From NCBI GenBank assembly GCA_000716465.1, contig JNWL01000024.1, positions 20,561 to 84,560 of the forward strand: DNA of 64,000 nt, in the 5' to 3' direction. This DNA is from Streptomyces bikiniensis (GTDB lineage Bacteria; Actinomycetota; Actinomycetes; Streptomycetales; Streptomycetaceae). The position numbers were made by a program, and so were the translations under genes. Within the stretch, counting starts at the first letter, position 1; the number at the start of each line of letters is the position of its first letter. This document shows positions 36,455-46,317 of the stretch, piece after piece. The notes below the pieces were generated by a model. It was not told the DNA's origin and did not search any database. It saw only the letters and a program-made list of their open reading frames with translations.

Positions 36455-37501
36455 ATGAGAGTGGGAATCGTCGGGGCCGGCCGCATGGGCCGGCTGCACG
36501 CCCGTACGCTCCTGGAGCTTCCCGAACCACCGGAACTGGTGGTCCACGACGTCGACCCCGACGGCGCCCACCGGCTGGCCCGTGCCCTTGCGGAGGAGAC
36601 CGGGGCCCGCGTGACGGTGCGGCGGACGCTCGCCGAGGTCGTCGCCGGCGTGGACGCGCTGGTCGTGGCCACCCCGGCGACACAGCGGCGCGACCCGCTG
36701 CTGGCCGCGGCACGGGCGGGGGTGCCGGTGTTCTGCGAGAAGCCGCTCACCGCCGACGTGGCCGAGGCCCGCGAGCTGGCCGGCGCTCTCGCCCGCGCTC
36801 GACTGCACGTCGGCTTCCAGCGGCGCTGCGACCCCGCCTACCGGGCACTGCGCGAGCGGATCGTCTCGGGCCGGCTCGGCCGCGTCCTGCTGGTGCGGTG
36901 CACCGCCTTCGACCACCACCCGCCGGCCGGCGCGTACGAACGGACGGCCGGCGACATCTTCACCGACTGCCTCATCCACGACATCGACGCCGTGCACTGG
37001 CTGACCGGACAGCCCACCGTGGCCGTGCAGGCCGACGGGGCACGGCTGCTGGGCGGCGCCGGGTACGACGTGGCCACGGCCGCCCTGACCCTCGCCGACG
37101 GCGCCCGCGCGGTGCTCACCGCGTCCCGGCTCGACCCGCACGGGTACGACCACCGGGTCGAGGTGCTGGGCACCGAGGGCTCGTACGCGGTCGGGTTCGA
37201 CGCGCGGACCCCGCTGCGCCTGCTCGGCCAGGACGGCACGGGCCGCCCGCCCGCACCCGGCGGACACCCCCCGTACCAGGACTTCACCGACCGCTTCGCG
37301 ACCGCCTACCGGCAGGAGATCCATGACTTCACCGACATGGTGACGCGAGGCGCCCCCAGCCCCTGTACCGCCGAGGAGGCACTGCGCGCGCAGGAAGTGG
37401 CCGCGGCCGCCGGCCGTGCCGCCGCGACCGGCACCCGTGTCGTCCTGGACCCGGCACCGGCCACCGGCGCGGCCACGCCCGTGGGGGGCCGGGCCGGATG
37501 A
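36455..37501 (+). CDS. strI: StrI: Gfo/Idh/MocA inositol 2-dehydrogenase
   Basis: A 348-residue NAD(P)-dependent dehydrogenase. Rossmann motif [19 protein letters not shown], then CEKPLT, with the catalytic Lys, and the substrate loop [15 protein letters not shown] with the conserved Asp-x-x-x-His. Matches the inositol dehydrogenase subfamily and is the same length as S. griseus StrI, which oxidises myo-inositol to scyllo-inosose, substrate for StsC. Start ATG 36455 behind GGAG; the stop overlaps the strK start (ATGA). Confidence 0.9.
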   Translation: MRVGIVGAGRMGRLHARTLLELPEPPELVVHDVDPDGAHRLARALAEETGARVTVRRTLAEVVAGVDALVVATPATQRRDPLLAAARAGVPVFCEKPLTADVAEARELAGALARARLHVGFQRRCDPAYRALRERIVSGRLGRVLLVRCTAFDHHPPAGAYERTAGDIFTDCLIHDIDAVHWLTGQPTVAVQADGARLLGGAGYDVATAALTLADGARAVLTASRLDPHGYDHRVEVLGTEGSYAVGFDARTPLRLLGQDGTGRPPAPGGHPPYQDFTDRFATAYRQEIHDFTDMVTRGAPSPCTAEEALRAQEVAAAAGRAAATGTRVVLDPAPATGAATPVGGRAG

Positions 37502-38916
37502 GCCGCACGCCCACCCACCGGGGACGCCACCGGGGGCGACGCGGCGCCGCCGTGGCCGCGGCCCTGCTGGTCCTCGTCACCCTGCCCGCCGCCTCCACCG
37601 CCGACGGGCCCGGCGCAGCGCACCGGGACCGCGCGGCGGCGGACGACGCCCGAGGCCGCACAGCGGCGCAGACCGTCCCGGGCCGGGCACCGGCGGACAA
37701 CGTCATCCTGCTCATCGGCGACGGCATGGGCGACGCGGAGATCACCGCGGCACGCGACTACTCCGTCGGCGCGGCCGGCCGGCTGGCCCTGGACACACTG
37801 GCCACCACGGGGCGGCGCACCACCTTCTCCGTGGACGAGCGGGGCCGGCCGGTCTACGTCACCGATTCCGCCGCCGGCGCCACCGCCTGGGCGACGGGCC
37901 GGCGGACCGTCAACGGACGGGTCTCCAAGACCCCGGGCACCAACCGGCCGCTGCCCACGCTGCTGGAGAAGGCCCGCCGCCACGGTTACGCGACGGGCAG
38001 CGTCACCACCGCCTCGGTCGCCGACGCGACCCCCGCCGCCCTGACGGCCCACGTCACGGACCGGTCCTGCAAGGGCCCCGCCGACATGGCCGAGTGCCCG
38101 GCGGACACCCGGGCGGCCGGCGGCGCCGGCTCCGTCGTGGAGCAGACGGTCGCCGCCCGCCCCGACGTCCTCCTCGGCGGCGGCGCCGACCACTTCGCAC
38201 AGACCGTCAGGGACGGCCCGTACCGTGGCCGTACGGTGCTGGAACAGGCCCGCGCCGCCGGCTACCAGGTGGTGCGCGACCGGGCGGAACTGACGGCGGC
38301 CCGCACCGACCGGCCCGTGCTCGGGCTGTTCGCGCCCGACTACCTGCCCGTGGAATGGACCGGGACACCGGCCGCGCCCGGTGGCACCGCGCCCCAGCGG
38401 TGCGCCGTCCACAACCCGGCCCGGCCCGCCGGCACACCCACTTTGGCCGAGTCCACCCGCGCAGCGCTCGACCAGCTGACGGCCCGCCGCGACCGGGCCA
38501 CCGGCAAGGGCTTCTTCCTCCAGGTCGAAGGCGCCTCGATCGACGACCGGGCGCACGAGGCCGACCCCTGCGGGCAGATCGGCGAGACCGTGGCGTTCGA
38601 CAGGGCGGTCGCGGTCGCCCTCGCGTACGCCGGGCGCCACCCCCGCACCCTCGTGATCGTCACCGCCGACCACGGCCACGCGACCCAGATCCTGCCCGAG
38701 GACGCCCGGCCGCCCGGCCTGTCCAGCACCCTCGTCACCGACGAGGGCGGCCGGATGCTCCTCGGGTACGCCACCGCCGGATCCGGCGGGACGCAGGAGC
38801 ACACCGGGGTCACCGTGCCGGTCGCCGCCCGCGGTCCGCTCGCGCACCGGGTGCTCGGCCTCCGCGAGAACACCGAACTGTTCGGCACCGTGTGCGCGGC
38901 GCTCGGACTGCGATGA
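37498..38916 (+). CDS. strK: StrK: exported streptomycin-6-phosphate phosphatase
   Basis: A 472-residue alkaline phosphatase with an Arg-rich Tat/Sec-like leader ([20 protein letters not shown]). Active Ser in [14 protein letters not shown]; metal sites [31 protein letters not shown] and GGTQEHTG. It hydrolyses the phosphate from the exported streptomycin-6-phosphate, the last biosynthetic step, outside the cytoplasm. That fits with intracellular AphD and the StrVW exporter. It is coupled to strI by a four-base overlap. Confidence 0.92.
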   Translation: MSRTPTHRGRHRGRRGAAVAAALLVLVTLPAASTADGPGAAHRDRAAADDARGRTAAQTVPGRAPADNVILLIGDGMGDAEITAARDYSVGAAGRLALDTLATTGRRTTFSVDERGRPVYVTDSAAGATAWATGRRTVNGRVSKTPGTNRPLPTLLEKARRHGYATGSVTTASVADATPAALTAHVTDRSCKGPADMAECPADTRAAGGAGSVVEQTVAARPDVLLGGGADHFAQTVRDGPYRGRTVLEQARAAGYQVVRDRAELTAARTDRPVLGLFAPDYLPVEWTGTPAAPGGTAPQRCAVHNPARPAGTPTLAESTRAALDQLTARRDRATGKGFFLQVEGASIDDRAHEADPCGQIGETVAFDRAVAVALAYAGRHPRTLVIVTADHGHATQILPEDARPPGLSSTLVTDEGGRMLLGYATAGSGGTQEHTGVTVPVAARGPLAHRVLGLRENTELFGTVCAALGLR

Positions 38917-38986
38917 ACCACGGCCGTGCCCGACGGCCCCCTGGACCATTCCCGACCGTTCCCCTTCCGAACCGAAAGGTCACACC

Positions 38987-40129
38987 TTGAGCTCCTTCCA
39001 GGAATTACCGCGGTGGCCCCAGCTGACGGACGACGACATCGAGGCGGCGGTGGCGGCCCTGCGCTCCAACCGCCTGGTGGGGCAGGGCAACAGCACCGTC
39101 CAGGAATTCGAGGCGGCCCTGGCCGCCGGCCAGCGCGTGGAGCACGCGGTCGCGGTGTCCACCGGCACGGCGGCCGTGCACCTCGCGCTGCACGTCCTGG
39201 ACGTCGGGCCCGGCGACGAGGTCATCGTGCCCGCCCACACCTTCATCGGCTCGGCGAGCCCCGTCGTGTACCTCGGCGCCCGCCCGGTCTTCGCCGACGT
39301 CACACCGGACACCCACTGCCTGGACCCGGACTCGGTGAAGTCGCTGATCACCGACCGGACCAAAGCCATCGTGGTCGTCCACATCAACGGCGTCGCCGCC
39401 GACATGGCCGCCCTGACCGCCGTCGCCGCCGAGGCGGGCGTCCCGGTCGTCGAGGACGCGGCGCAGGCGCTGGGCACCGAGATCGGTGGCCGTCCCATCG
39501 GCGGCTTCGGCGACCTCGCCTGCGTCAGCCTCTTCGAGCAGAAGGTGATCACGTCGGGTGGCGAGGGCGGCGCCGTGCTCACCGACAACCCGGACCACGC
39601 GGAGCGGCTGCGCCGCCTGCGCAGCCACGGCGAGGGCCCCATCGAGGGCCGCCCCGGCATGATCTGGGCACACGAGGTGGGCTACAACTACCGCCTCACC
39701 TCGGTCCAGGCAGCCATCGGCCTGGCCCAGCACAAGCGGCTCGGCGAGATGGTCGAGGCCCGCCGTCGCAACGCCGCCCGCCTCTCGGAGCGGCTGGCCG
39801 GTGTCGAGGGCCTGGAACTGCCGGTGGAGCCGGAGGGCACCACCCACGCGTTCTGGAAGTACGCGGTGCGCGTGGCGCCGGGCGGCGGCCGCCGCCCGGC
39901 CGGGGAGATCGCGGCCGACCTCCGCTCGCGAGGCGTCCCGGTGCTGCTGCGCTACCCGTTCCCGCTGCACAAGCAGCCCGCGTTCGCCGGACACGAGGGG
40001 ACCTCCCTGCCCGTCGCCGAACGGCTGTCCCAGGAACTGCTGGCGCTGCCGTCCCACCCGGGGCTCACCGAGGGGCACCTGGACCACGTTGCCGACGAGG
40101 TCCGCCGGGCCGTCGCCGTCACGGCGTGA
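38987..40129 (+). CDS. strS: StrS: DegT-family aminotransferase
   Basis: A 380-residue DegT/DnrJ/EryC1 aminotransferase that starts at TTG 38987 behind AAAGG. PLP lysine is in VSLFEQKVITSGGEGGA; VEDAAQALGTEIGG and STGTAAVHLALHVLDVG are further cofactor elements. It is a third aminotransferase of the cluster beside StsC and StsA, and is thought to work in the N-methyl-L-glucosamine branch. Substrate cannot be read from sequence. A direct repeat straddles its stop codon. Confidence 0.85.
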   Translation: MSSFQELPRWPQLTDDDIEAAVAALRSNRLVGQGNSTVQEFEAALAAGQRVEHAVAVSTGTAAVHLALHVLDVGPGDEVIVPAHTFIGSASPVVYLGARPVFADVTPDTHCLDPDSVKSLITDRTKAIVVVHINGVAADMAALTAVAAEAGVPVVEDAAQALGTEIGGRPIGGFGDLACVSLFEQKVITSGGEGGAVLTDNPDHAERLRRLRSHGEGPIEGRPGMIWAHEVGYNYRLTSVQAAIGLAQHKRLGEMVEARRRNAARLSERLAGVEGLELPVEPEGTTHAFWKYAVRVAPGGGRRPAGEIAADLRSRGVPVLLRYPFPLHKQPAFAGHEGTSLPVAERLSQELLALPSHPGLTEGHLDHVADEVRRAVAVTA

Positions 40130-40191
40130 CCCGCACCCCGTCCGACGCACCGGCCGCGCGCGTCACGGCGTGACCCGCGTCCCGTCCGCCG
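40117..40191 (+). repeat. Duplicated 31-bp element after strS
   Basis: Two copies (40117-40147 and 40161-40191) of a 31-bp unit beginning CGTCACGGCGTGACCCGC, differing at three positions. The first copy includes the strS stop. Each contains the palindrome GTCACGGCGTGAC. Confidence 0.85.
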
Positions 40192-40201
40192 ACGGTCCCA
40201 C

Positions 40202-40241
40202 GGGCGCCGCACCGGCCGCGTACCCGCGCGGTGCGGCGCCC
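40202..40241. terminator. Hairpin between strS and strT
   Basis: GGGCGCCGCACC (40202-40213) pairs with GGTGCGGCGCCC (40230-40241), a 12-bp stem with a 16-base loop, located just before strT. It may reduce read-through. Confidence 0.65.
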
Positions 40242-40279
40242 GCCGCCTCCCGACGACTCCGACACACCAGGAGAGCCAC

Positions 40280-41233
40280 ATGACCACCACCCCCCGGCCC
40301 GCCTCCGCGCCGCCCCCCGGCCCCGAGGGTCCGCCGCTGCTCCTCGGCACCTCCGCCTTCGGCCAGAACGAACGCGGCTTCCCCGTCTACGACGCCTACT
40401 GGGAGGGCGGCGGCCGCGCCTTCGACACCGCCTGGCTCTACGGCCACGCCTACGGCCCCGGCTGCTGCGAACGCACCTTCGGCGCCTGGGCACGGTCGCG
40501 CGGCGTCGAGAAGGACGTCTGGGTGCTGGCCAAGGGCGCGCACACCCCGGAGTGCGTGCCCGACCGCGTCGAACCCCAACTGACCGAGAGCTTCGAGCGC
40601 ATGGGCCGCGACGACGCCGCGCTCTACATGCTCCACCGCGACAACACCGACGTCCCCGTGGGGGAGTTCGTCACCGTCCTCGCCGACCTCGTGGACCGCG
40701 GCCTCATCGGCGCGTACGGCATGTCCAACTGGACCCTCGAACGGGTCGTCGAGGCCGTCGCCTACGCCCGCGCGCACGGCCTGCCGCTGCCCGCCGGCAT
40801 CAGCAACCAGTACAGCCTGATCAACATGGTCCACCCCATCTACCCGGGCACCGTGACCTCCAACGACCCCGCCTGGCGGGACTGGCTCGCCGAAGGGGCC
40901 GTCCGGCTGTACCCCTGGGCCAGCCAGGGCCGCGGCGCGCACGCGCTCGCCGACCCCGGCGAGCTGCGCACCGGTGCGCTCGCCGAAAGCTGGTACAGCG
41001 AGACCAACGCCGCCCGGGTCCACCGCGCCCGCCTCCTCGCCCGGCGCACGGGGATCTCCGCCACCGGCATCGCCCTCGCCTGGACCCTCTCCCAGCCCTT
41101 TCCGGTCGTCGCCCTCATCGGGCCCCGGTCGCCCGAGGAGGTCCGCGACTCCCTGGCCGCCGCGGCCCACCGGCTCACCGACGCCGAGCGCGACTGGCTG
41201 GAGACCGGCGAGGGCGACCTCCCGGACCGCTGA
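40280..41233 (+). CDS. strT: StrT: aldo/keto reductase
   Basis: A 317-residue AKR. The catalytic tetrad is visible: Asp and Tyr in FDTAWLYGHA, Lys in WVLAKGAH, His in LYMLHRDN; the cofactor-side segment is VALIGPRSPEEV. AGGAGAG precedes ATG 40280. It should reduce or oxidise a sugar carbonyl with NADPH. StrT is a cluster member in S. griseus without an assigned reaction; a role in N-methyl-L-glucosamine formation is inferred. It is followed after three bases by the GT-C gene. Confidence 0.83.
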   Translation: MTTTPRPASAPPPGPEGPPLLLGTSAFGQNERGFPVYDAYWEGGGRAFDTAWLYGHAYGPGCCERTFGAWARSRGVEKDVWVLAKGAHTPECVPDRVEPQLTESFERMGRDDAALYMLHRDNTDVPVGEFVTVLADLVDRGLIGAYGMSNWTLERVVEAVAYARAHGLPLPAGISNQYSLINMVHPIYPGTVTSNDPAWRDWLAEGAVRLYPWASQGRGAHALADPGELRTGALAESWYSETNAARVHRARLLARRTGISATGIALAWTLSQPFPVVALIGPRSPEEVRDSLAAAAHRLTDAERDWLETGEGDLPDR

Positions 41234-41236
41234 CCC

Positions 41237-42913
41237 ATGGCGACCACCCCCACACGCGCCCGCCCCCGTGCACGGCCGCCCGCACCGGCCCCGCGAACCC
41301 CGCCGGCATGGGCACCGGTCCTCGGCATCGCGGCCGGCACCGCGGCGGTGCTCCTCCTGCTCGCCGACCGCCACGGCTACGACGGCGACGAGCTGTACTT
41401 CATCGCGGCCGGCCGCCACCTCGACTGGGGGTACGCCGACCAGCCGCCCGGTGTGCCGCTGCTGGCGCTGCTGGCCGACACCCTCGCCCCCGGCTCGTTG
41501 CGCGTGCTGCGGCTTCCGGCGATCGTCGCCACCGGGGCGGGGACCGTCCTGGCCGCGCTGCTGGCCCGGGAGCTGGGCGGGGACCGGCGGGCGCAGTGGC
41601 TGACCGCGGCCGCCCACGCCCTGGCCCTCGGCGCGCTCGGGCGGTTGCTGTCCACGGCCGCCCTCGACATTCCGCTGTGGACACTGCTGACGTGGCTGGT
41701 GGTGCGCTGGGTGCGACTGCGCCGGGAGGGCGTGACGCGCGACCGGCTGCTGTTCGCCGCGGGGGCCGTCGTCGTGGTGGCGATGCAGATCAAGTTCCAG
41801 ATCGTGGTGTTCTGTCTGGCCCTGCTGGTGGCGGTGCTGCTGTGCGGGCCGCGCGGGCTCTTCGGCCGGCCGTCGCTCTGGGCGGGCGCGGGGCTTGCGG
41901 CCCTGTCGGTCGTGCCGGCGCTGGTGTGGCAGCACCGGCACGGCTGGCCGCAGTTGCGGATGGGTGAGGTGATCGCCGCGGAGGTCGCCCAGCGGGACGG
42001 GCAGGCGGTCAACCTGGCGCTGATGGTCCTGGGCCTGGGGCCGGTCCTGGGGATGGTGCTCGGCCTGTACGGACTCTGGCGGCTGCTCATGGACCGGGAG
42101 CCGGCCGGCTTCCGCTTCCTCGCCGTGGCCGCGCTGCTGGCGACCGGGTTCGTCGTGCTGACCGGCGGCCGCGCCTACTACATCCACGGCGTGTTCCCGG
42201 TGCTGTGGGCGGCGGGCGCCGTCGGCTTCCAGCGGTGGCGGGCGGCACGGAAGGCGACGGCCGACCGGCGCGCGGGCTGGGCGGTGTACCCCGTGATCGC
42301 CGTATCGGCCGTGTGGCCGCTGCTGGACCTCCCGCTCCGGCCGCCGGAGTCGTACATCGACGAGGCGCCGCACCGCTTCGACAAGCGCTCCGAGATCGGC
42401 TGGCCACAGCTCGCCGACCAGGTCGGCGCCCTGTACCACCGCCTGCCCGACGGGACCCGGGCCCGCGTGGTGCTGATGTCCGACGACTACTGGGTCGCCT
42501 CCGCCCTCGCCCACTTCGGCCCCGCCCGGGGCCTGCCACCGGTCCACAGCGGTTCCCGCGGCTACTGGTTCTTCGGCGCACCCCCCGCCGACCGCACCGT
42601 CGTCCTCCACGTCGGCCACCCCGATCCGGCACTCCGCGCCCATTTCGGCGTGGTCCGTCAGGTCGCCACCGTCGACAACGGGCTGGGCATCGCCACCGAG
42701 TACCAGGGCCGTCCGATTTATTTCCTCAGCCGCCCGAAGGAGCCCTGGACCCGCATCTGGCCCGAGCTCCAGCACCTGGACCCGCACCGCCCGCGCATCA
42801 CCGCCGGTCACGCCTCGTGTCCGCACCGGCCTGGAGCCGTCGTACGCCCGCAACAGGGGGCGTCCCGGGCACCCTGCTCCGGCTGTCGCGCGAGTACGAC
42901 GGCGTCCGGGTGA
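41237..42913 (+). CDS. GT-C (PMT/ArnT-like) membrane glycosyltransferase
   Basis: A 558-residue polytopic protein. The motif DRHGYDGDELYFIAAGRHLD and WGYADQPPGVPLLALLAD are the first periplasmic loop of the ArnT/PMT-2 family, with a catalytic Asp pair; about nine to eleven hydrophobic helices follow, then an extracellular soluble domain. Such enzymes use polyprenyl-phosphate sugars. It begins three bases after strT and is thus likely co-transcribed with the cluster; a role in streptomycin transfer or in decoration is unproven. The last 40-50 residues are low-complexity and probably arise from the junction with the rearranged region downstream. Confidence 0.75.
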   Translation: MATTPTRARPRARPPAPAPRTPPAWAPVLGIAAGTAAVLLLLADRHGYDGDELYFIAAGRHLDWGYADQPPGVPLLALLADTLAPGSLRVLRLPAIVATGAGTVLAALLARELGGDRRAQWLTAAAHALALGALGRLLSTAALDIPLWTLLTWLVVRWVRLRREGVTRDRLLFAAGAVVVVAMQIKFQIVVFCLALLVAVLLCGPRGLFGRPSLWAGAGLAALSVVPALVWQHRHGWPQLRMGEVIAAEVAQRDGQAVNLALMVLGLGPVLGMVLGLYGLWRLLMDREPAGFRFLAVAALLATGFVVLTGGRAYYIHGVFPVLWAAGAVGFQRWRAARKATADRRAGWAVYPVIAVSAVWPLLDLPLRPPESYIDEAPHRFDKRSEIGWPQLADQVGALYHRLPDGTRARVVLMSDDYWVASALAHFGPARGLPPVHSGSRGYWFFGAPPADRTVVLHVGHPDPALRAHFGVVRQVATVDNGLGIATEYQGRPIYFLSRPKEPWTRIWPELQHLDPHRPRITAGHASCPHRPGAVVRPQQGASRAPCSGCRASTTASG

Positions 42914-43563
42914 CCGACGCGTGCTCACTGCGGAGTGCCGCTGCGCGCGACCTGATGGCGGACGCCATGTCCAGCGCGCGCGCACCGTCAGGGTTACGGG
43001 CAGTCGCCGGAAGTCCATGACCCGTTCTCCACCGCGCCGCAGCGGCGACACCGACCCGGGCCGGGCGACGCCCGAGGCCGTCGCCACGCAGGTGGAAGGT
43101 GCCGCAGCGGTTCTGCGGCGGTAGTCGGTGTCGGCAGGCGGCTTCACCGCCCGGGCCCACCAGAACGGGGTCGGACCCCGAACCGGTGAGATGCCACGAC
43201 TCGTGGCGGGGGTCCGGGCCGATGCCGAGTCGAGTGCCGTCACAACGCCGTCGGACGCGCGATCTTCGGTGATCCGGAAGGGCTGCGCAGCAGCTTTGGC
43301 GATCTTGTTGGCAGTTGTCGGTGCTGTGGCAGAGAGGCAACCCGGGGGCAGCCAGGGGCGGGGCCGTGCCCGGATCGGTTCCACGGGTGTCCGAAGGCAG
43401 GGCAGTGGCCGACCAGCAGCACCGAGGCGCCGCCGGCGGCCCAGCCCAGGGAGTGAGGTCGGGAGGTGAACTTCCACGGTCTGTCGGAGAAGATCCCGGA
43501 GAGCCAGCCGTCGAAGAAGGCGCCCCCGGTCCCAGTGCCGACAGTGAGCCTCTTCCCACCTCG
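42914..43563. other. Rearranged, gene-free stretch at the right cluster edge
   Basis: 650 bp without a supported gene. All six frames are broken or low in coding character; the minus-strand frame has a short hydrophobic segment (SVLLVGHCPAFG) but no recognisable domain. The region joins the end of the antibiotic cluster to transposase debris. Confidence 0.5.
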
Positions 43564-43850
43564 CGCTGACGCGTGGTGAAGGACAAGAACAGGCTGGACG
43601 ATCGCGGTGATGCGGGTGGTGCTGCAGCGGAGCTTCCGCAGAAGCCACCAGCCCTTCGGAGTGGTCACGGCCTGCTCACCAAGGCAGCGGATCTTGGCGT
43701 GTGTGCTGTTGTGCCGACGCTGCCACCGCTCGAGGCGACGGCCTCGGAACGGGACAGGACGGGTACACAAGCACGCGAAGCTCCTGGTGGGGCACGGTGG
43801 ATCTTGGTCGTGACACCTCCTACCAGGAGCTTCGTCGCACTCCAGAGCTG
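43564..43850 (-). pseudogene. IS5-type transposase remnant
   Basis: Minus strand, 43564-43719: THAKIRCLGEQAVTTPKGWW and LLRKLRCSTTRITAIVQPVLVLHHAS. This is the carboxy-terminal region of DDE_Tnp_4 type transposases (IS5-related), ending just before the normal carboxy terminus. A second piece in another frame (GGVTTKIHRAPPG, around 43780-43850) resembles the middle of IS5-family transposases. The frames are not joined, so the gene is dead. Confidence 0.6.
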
Positions 43851-43869
43851 CCCGGGCAACGAACACCGC

Positions 43870-44025
43870 CGCCAGGTCGGAAACAGCTCGGTACTTCGCG
43901 CCCTCGCCGCCGTCGCCGGCTCACAGCCCGAGAATGTCCCGGCGGCCCTCGACGGTGACGGCCAAGGCGACGCAGACGGGCCGGTTGGCGACGGCGCCGT
44001 CACGGATCCGGGTTCTGTCGACGAT
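43870..44025 (-). pseudogene. IS256-type transposase remnant with in-frame stop
   Basis: Minus strand: RIRDGAVANRPVCVALAVTV then EGRRDILGL, stop (TGA at 43921-43923), then AGDGGEGAK. This matches the catalytic region of IS256-family transposases, where the stop position normally holds Trp (TGG to TGA). Both ends of the gene are missing. Confidence 0.65.
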
Positions 44026-44093
44026 TTTGTGATCCGGATGGTTGAGCGGGGCGTCCCGGCTGTTCGTGATCATGCATCGCGTGCTCTCGTGAT

Positions 44094-44690
44094 GTGCTTC
44101 TGGAGTTGTTTCCATATCTGTCCGCGCTTGTGATCGAGGAGGTCGAGCGGCAACCGGACGAGGTGGTGCTGCGAACGCGGGTGCGGGCAAGGACCGCGGA
44201 CTGCCCTTGCGGTCAGAGCTCGGTGCGGGCGCACAGCCGGTACGTACGCAGGCTGAGGGATGTCGCCGTGGGCGGGACCGGGGTCGTGACCGAGTTGTGC
44301 GTTCGCCGCTTTCGCTGCGAGAACCCAGGCTGTCCGGCGGTGACCTTCGTTGAGCAGATCGTGGGGCTGACCACCCCGCACAGCCGCTGCACTCCGCTCC
44401 TGCGCGGGGAGCTGACGCAGATCGGGCCGGCTCTCGCCGGCCGGGCGGGATCCCGACTGGCGTCCGCGGTCGGCCTCATCATAGGCAGGGACGCGCTCCT
44501 GCGGCTGGTCAGAGCCCTGTCCGAGCCGGAAGTCGGCAAGGTGGAGGTCCTCGGCGTTGACGATTTCGCCTTCCGCGAGAGCCGCCACTGCGGCACGGTC
44601 CTCGTCGACATGGCCACCCACCGACCAGTGCGTCTTTGCGATGGCCGCGAGAGCGGGGGCCCGGCTGCGTGGTTGCGCGACCGCCCCGAA
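44094..44690 (+). pseudogene. ISL3-type transposase, C-terminally truncated
   Basis: Start GTG 44094. VLRTRVRARTADCPCGQSS and RRFRCENPGCPAVTF form the amino-terminal zinc finger, and VEVLGVDDFAFRES is the first DDE segment of ISL3-family transposases. After about 200 residues the similarity breaks near MATHRPVRLCDGRE, where the family normally continues for another 200-300 residues. From there another frame reads NLWALAAAVRARGPRWSAAE, probably the tail of an interrupted gene. A deletion at the IS end is likely. Confidence 0.7.
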
Positions 44691-44808
44691 CCTGTGGGCT
44701 CTGGCCGCAGCCGTACGCGCACGGGGGCCGCGGTGGTCGGCGGCGGAGCTGCTGACCGCGATGGACCGGCAGGTGCCCGGCGGATGACCGCGACCCCCGC
44801 TGTGGTCG

Positions 44809-45609
44809 TCAGAACGGCCCACCGGAGCCGGACAGTACCTCCGGCGGTCCGAACCGCACCGGGAGACCGGGGGAGTAGAGCACACTGACGGGCTCCCCGC
44901 GCTGGCGGGACACTCCCGCGGCGGACGTGAGGCCGTCGTCCCAGCCCAGCAGGGAGCACGTGCGGAACGACCAGGCCGGGTGGGCGTTGGGCAGGTAGTA
45001 GGTGCGCCCCAGGAACCGCTCGTGCAGGCCCCACCGGCAGGTGAGGAACTGCTCCAGTGGACCGGCTGCCGCCGGCGTTCCCGCCACCTCCACCCAGACC
45101 CGGGCCCCCGCGCCCGCCGGTCCGCGCCGCTCGGTGGTGTACAGCAGCCGGTCCTCGAACCAGCGCCTGCGGATGCGGGACCACCGGTACGGCAGTCCGA
45201 ACGCGGCACGGGCCGTGAGCACCGGCAGCAGCCTGTCGCAGTCGAGGGAGCGGAAGACCACCCCGCGCCGGCCCAGCGCGTCGCGGCTGTACAGGCGGAC
45301 GTTGACCTCGTCGAACGTGCCGAGGAAGGGCAGCGGCGGGGTGCGGCCGAAGGCGAGGTCCTGCATCCGGAAGAAGACCAGGCCGACATAGGTGCGGCCC
45401 TCGTGCAGGTCGGGCACGGTTCCGGGCGGCAGGAGCGGCGCCACCTCGGCGGGGTCGGCGGGCCAGTGCAGGAAGACCAGGTCGTGCCAGCGCTGCCGGA
45501 ACAGCACGTGCCGCACCGGCCGGGGAGAAAGGAAGGTCAGGACCTCGGCCGAGCGGGAGGACCACGCGGGACGGGCCGGCAGCTCGGAGGGGAGACGTCT
45601 CCTGCGCAT
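44809..45609 (-). CDS. DUF2071 (YqjF-like) protein
   Basis: A 266-residue protein of the DUF2071/YqjF family: FRQRWHDLVFLHWPADPAEV and LLPPGTVPDLHEGRTYVGLV at the amino end, then FGLPYRWSRI and FLTCRWGLHERFLGRTYYLPN. The fold is related to acetoacetate decarboxylase-like barrels but no enzymatic activity is known. It starts six bases after the SDR gene on the same strand, so the two form an operon. Codon use is normal and the gene looks intact. Confidence 0.85.
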   Translation of the reverse strand: MRRRRLPSELPARPAWSSRSAEVLTFLSPRPVRHVLFRQRWHDLVFLHWPADPAEVAPLLPPGTVPDLHEGRTYVGLVFFRMQDLAFGRTPPLPFLGTFDEVNVRLYSRDALGRRGVVFRSLDCDRLLPVLTARAAFGLPYRWSRIRRRWFEDRLLYTTERRGPAGAGARVWVEVAGTPAAAGPLEQFLTCRWGLHERFLGRTYYLPNAHPAWSFRTCSLLGWDDGLTSAAGVSRQRGEPVSVLYSPGLPVRFGPPEVLSGSGGPF

Positions 45610-45615
45610 GCCGCG

Positions 45616-46317
45616 CTACCGGACCACGTCGAGCGCCGCGCCGGCACGCGGGCGCACGTAGACGGCCCCCGTCGACAGTGCCTCGACGATCGCGTCCACG
45701 GCCCGCTCGACCGGTATCCCCCGCGACAGCGGCGGCGCCTGACCGGCGACGGCACGGCCGGCGAACCCTGTGTCCATGTGGGGCAGTCCGATCTCCAGGA
45801 CGGTCACGCCCGTGCGCCGCTGCTCCCGCCGGACGGCCGCCAGCCAGGTGGCCAGTGCGGCCTTGGCCGCCGCGTAGTCCGCCATCCCTGCCGGTGCCGC
45901 CTCGGCGACCGTCCCGGTGACGGCCGCGAGCACCCCGCCCTCGCGGACGTGGGCCGTGGCGGCGCGCAGGAACGCCATGGGCGCCAGCGCGTTGACGGCC
46001 GCCAGGTGCTCGCCGACCGCGTCGCCGACCTCCCGCACCGGCCCGAAGGCGGCGACGCCGACGCACACCACGACACCGTCCAGGCCGCCCAGCTCGTGGG
46101 CTGCCCAGTCGACGGTCCGGGCGCAGGAGTCGAGGTCCCAGGCCTCGAACGTCCGGGAGGGAGCACCCGCGCAGGCCGCCGCCACACGGGTGAGCGCGTG
46201 CGGATCGCGGCCGGCGAGGGCCGTACGGGCACCCAGGGAGTGCAGTCGCAGGGCGAGCGCCCCACCGATCTCCCCGGTCGCCCCCGGCACCAGGATCCGC
46301 GCACCTCTCAGTTGCAT
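45616..46317 (-). CDS. Short-chain dehydrogenase/reductase
   Basis: A 233-residue classical SDR. Cofactor motif ARILVPGATGEIGGALALRL, the NAG-like segment in VVVCVGVAAFGP and the catalytic DYAAAKAALATW (Tyr-x-x-x-Lys). GGAGG precedes ATG 46317. The position before a DUF2071 gene is common in Streptomyces, where the pair is associated with small-molecule metabolism, but the substrate is unknown. It is flanked on both sides by insertion-sequence relics. Confidence 0.85.
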   Translation of the reverse strand: MQLRGARILVPGATGEIGGALALRLHSLGARTALAGRDPHALTRVAAACAGAPSRTFEAWDLDSCARTVDWAAHELGGLDGVVVCVGVAAFGPVREVGDAVGEHLAAVNALAPMAFLRAATAHVREGGVLAAVTGTVAEAAPAGMADYAAAKAALATWLAAVRREQRRTGVTVLEIGLPHMDTGFAGRAVAGQAPPLSRGIPVERAVDAIVEALSTGAVYVRPRAGAALDVVR

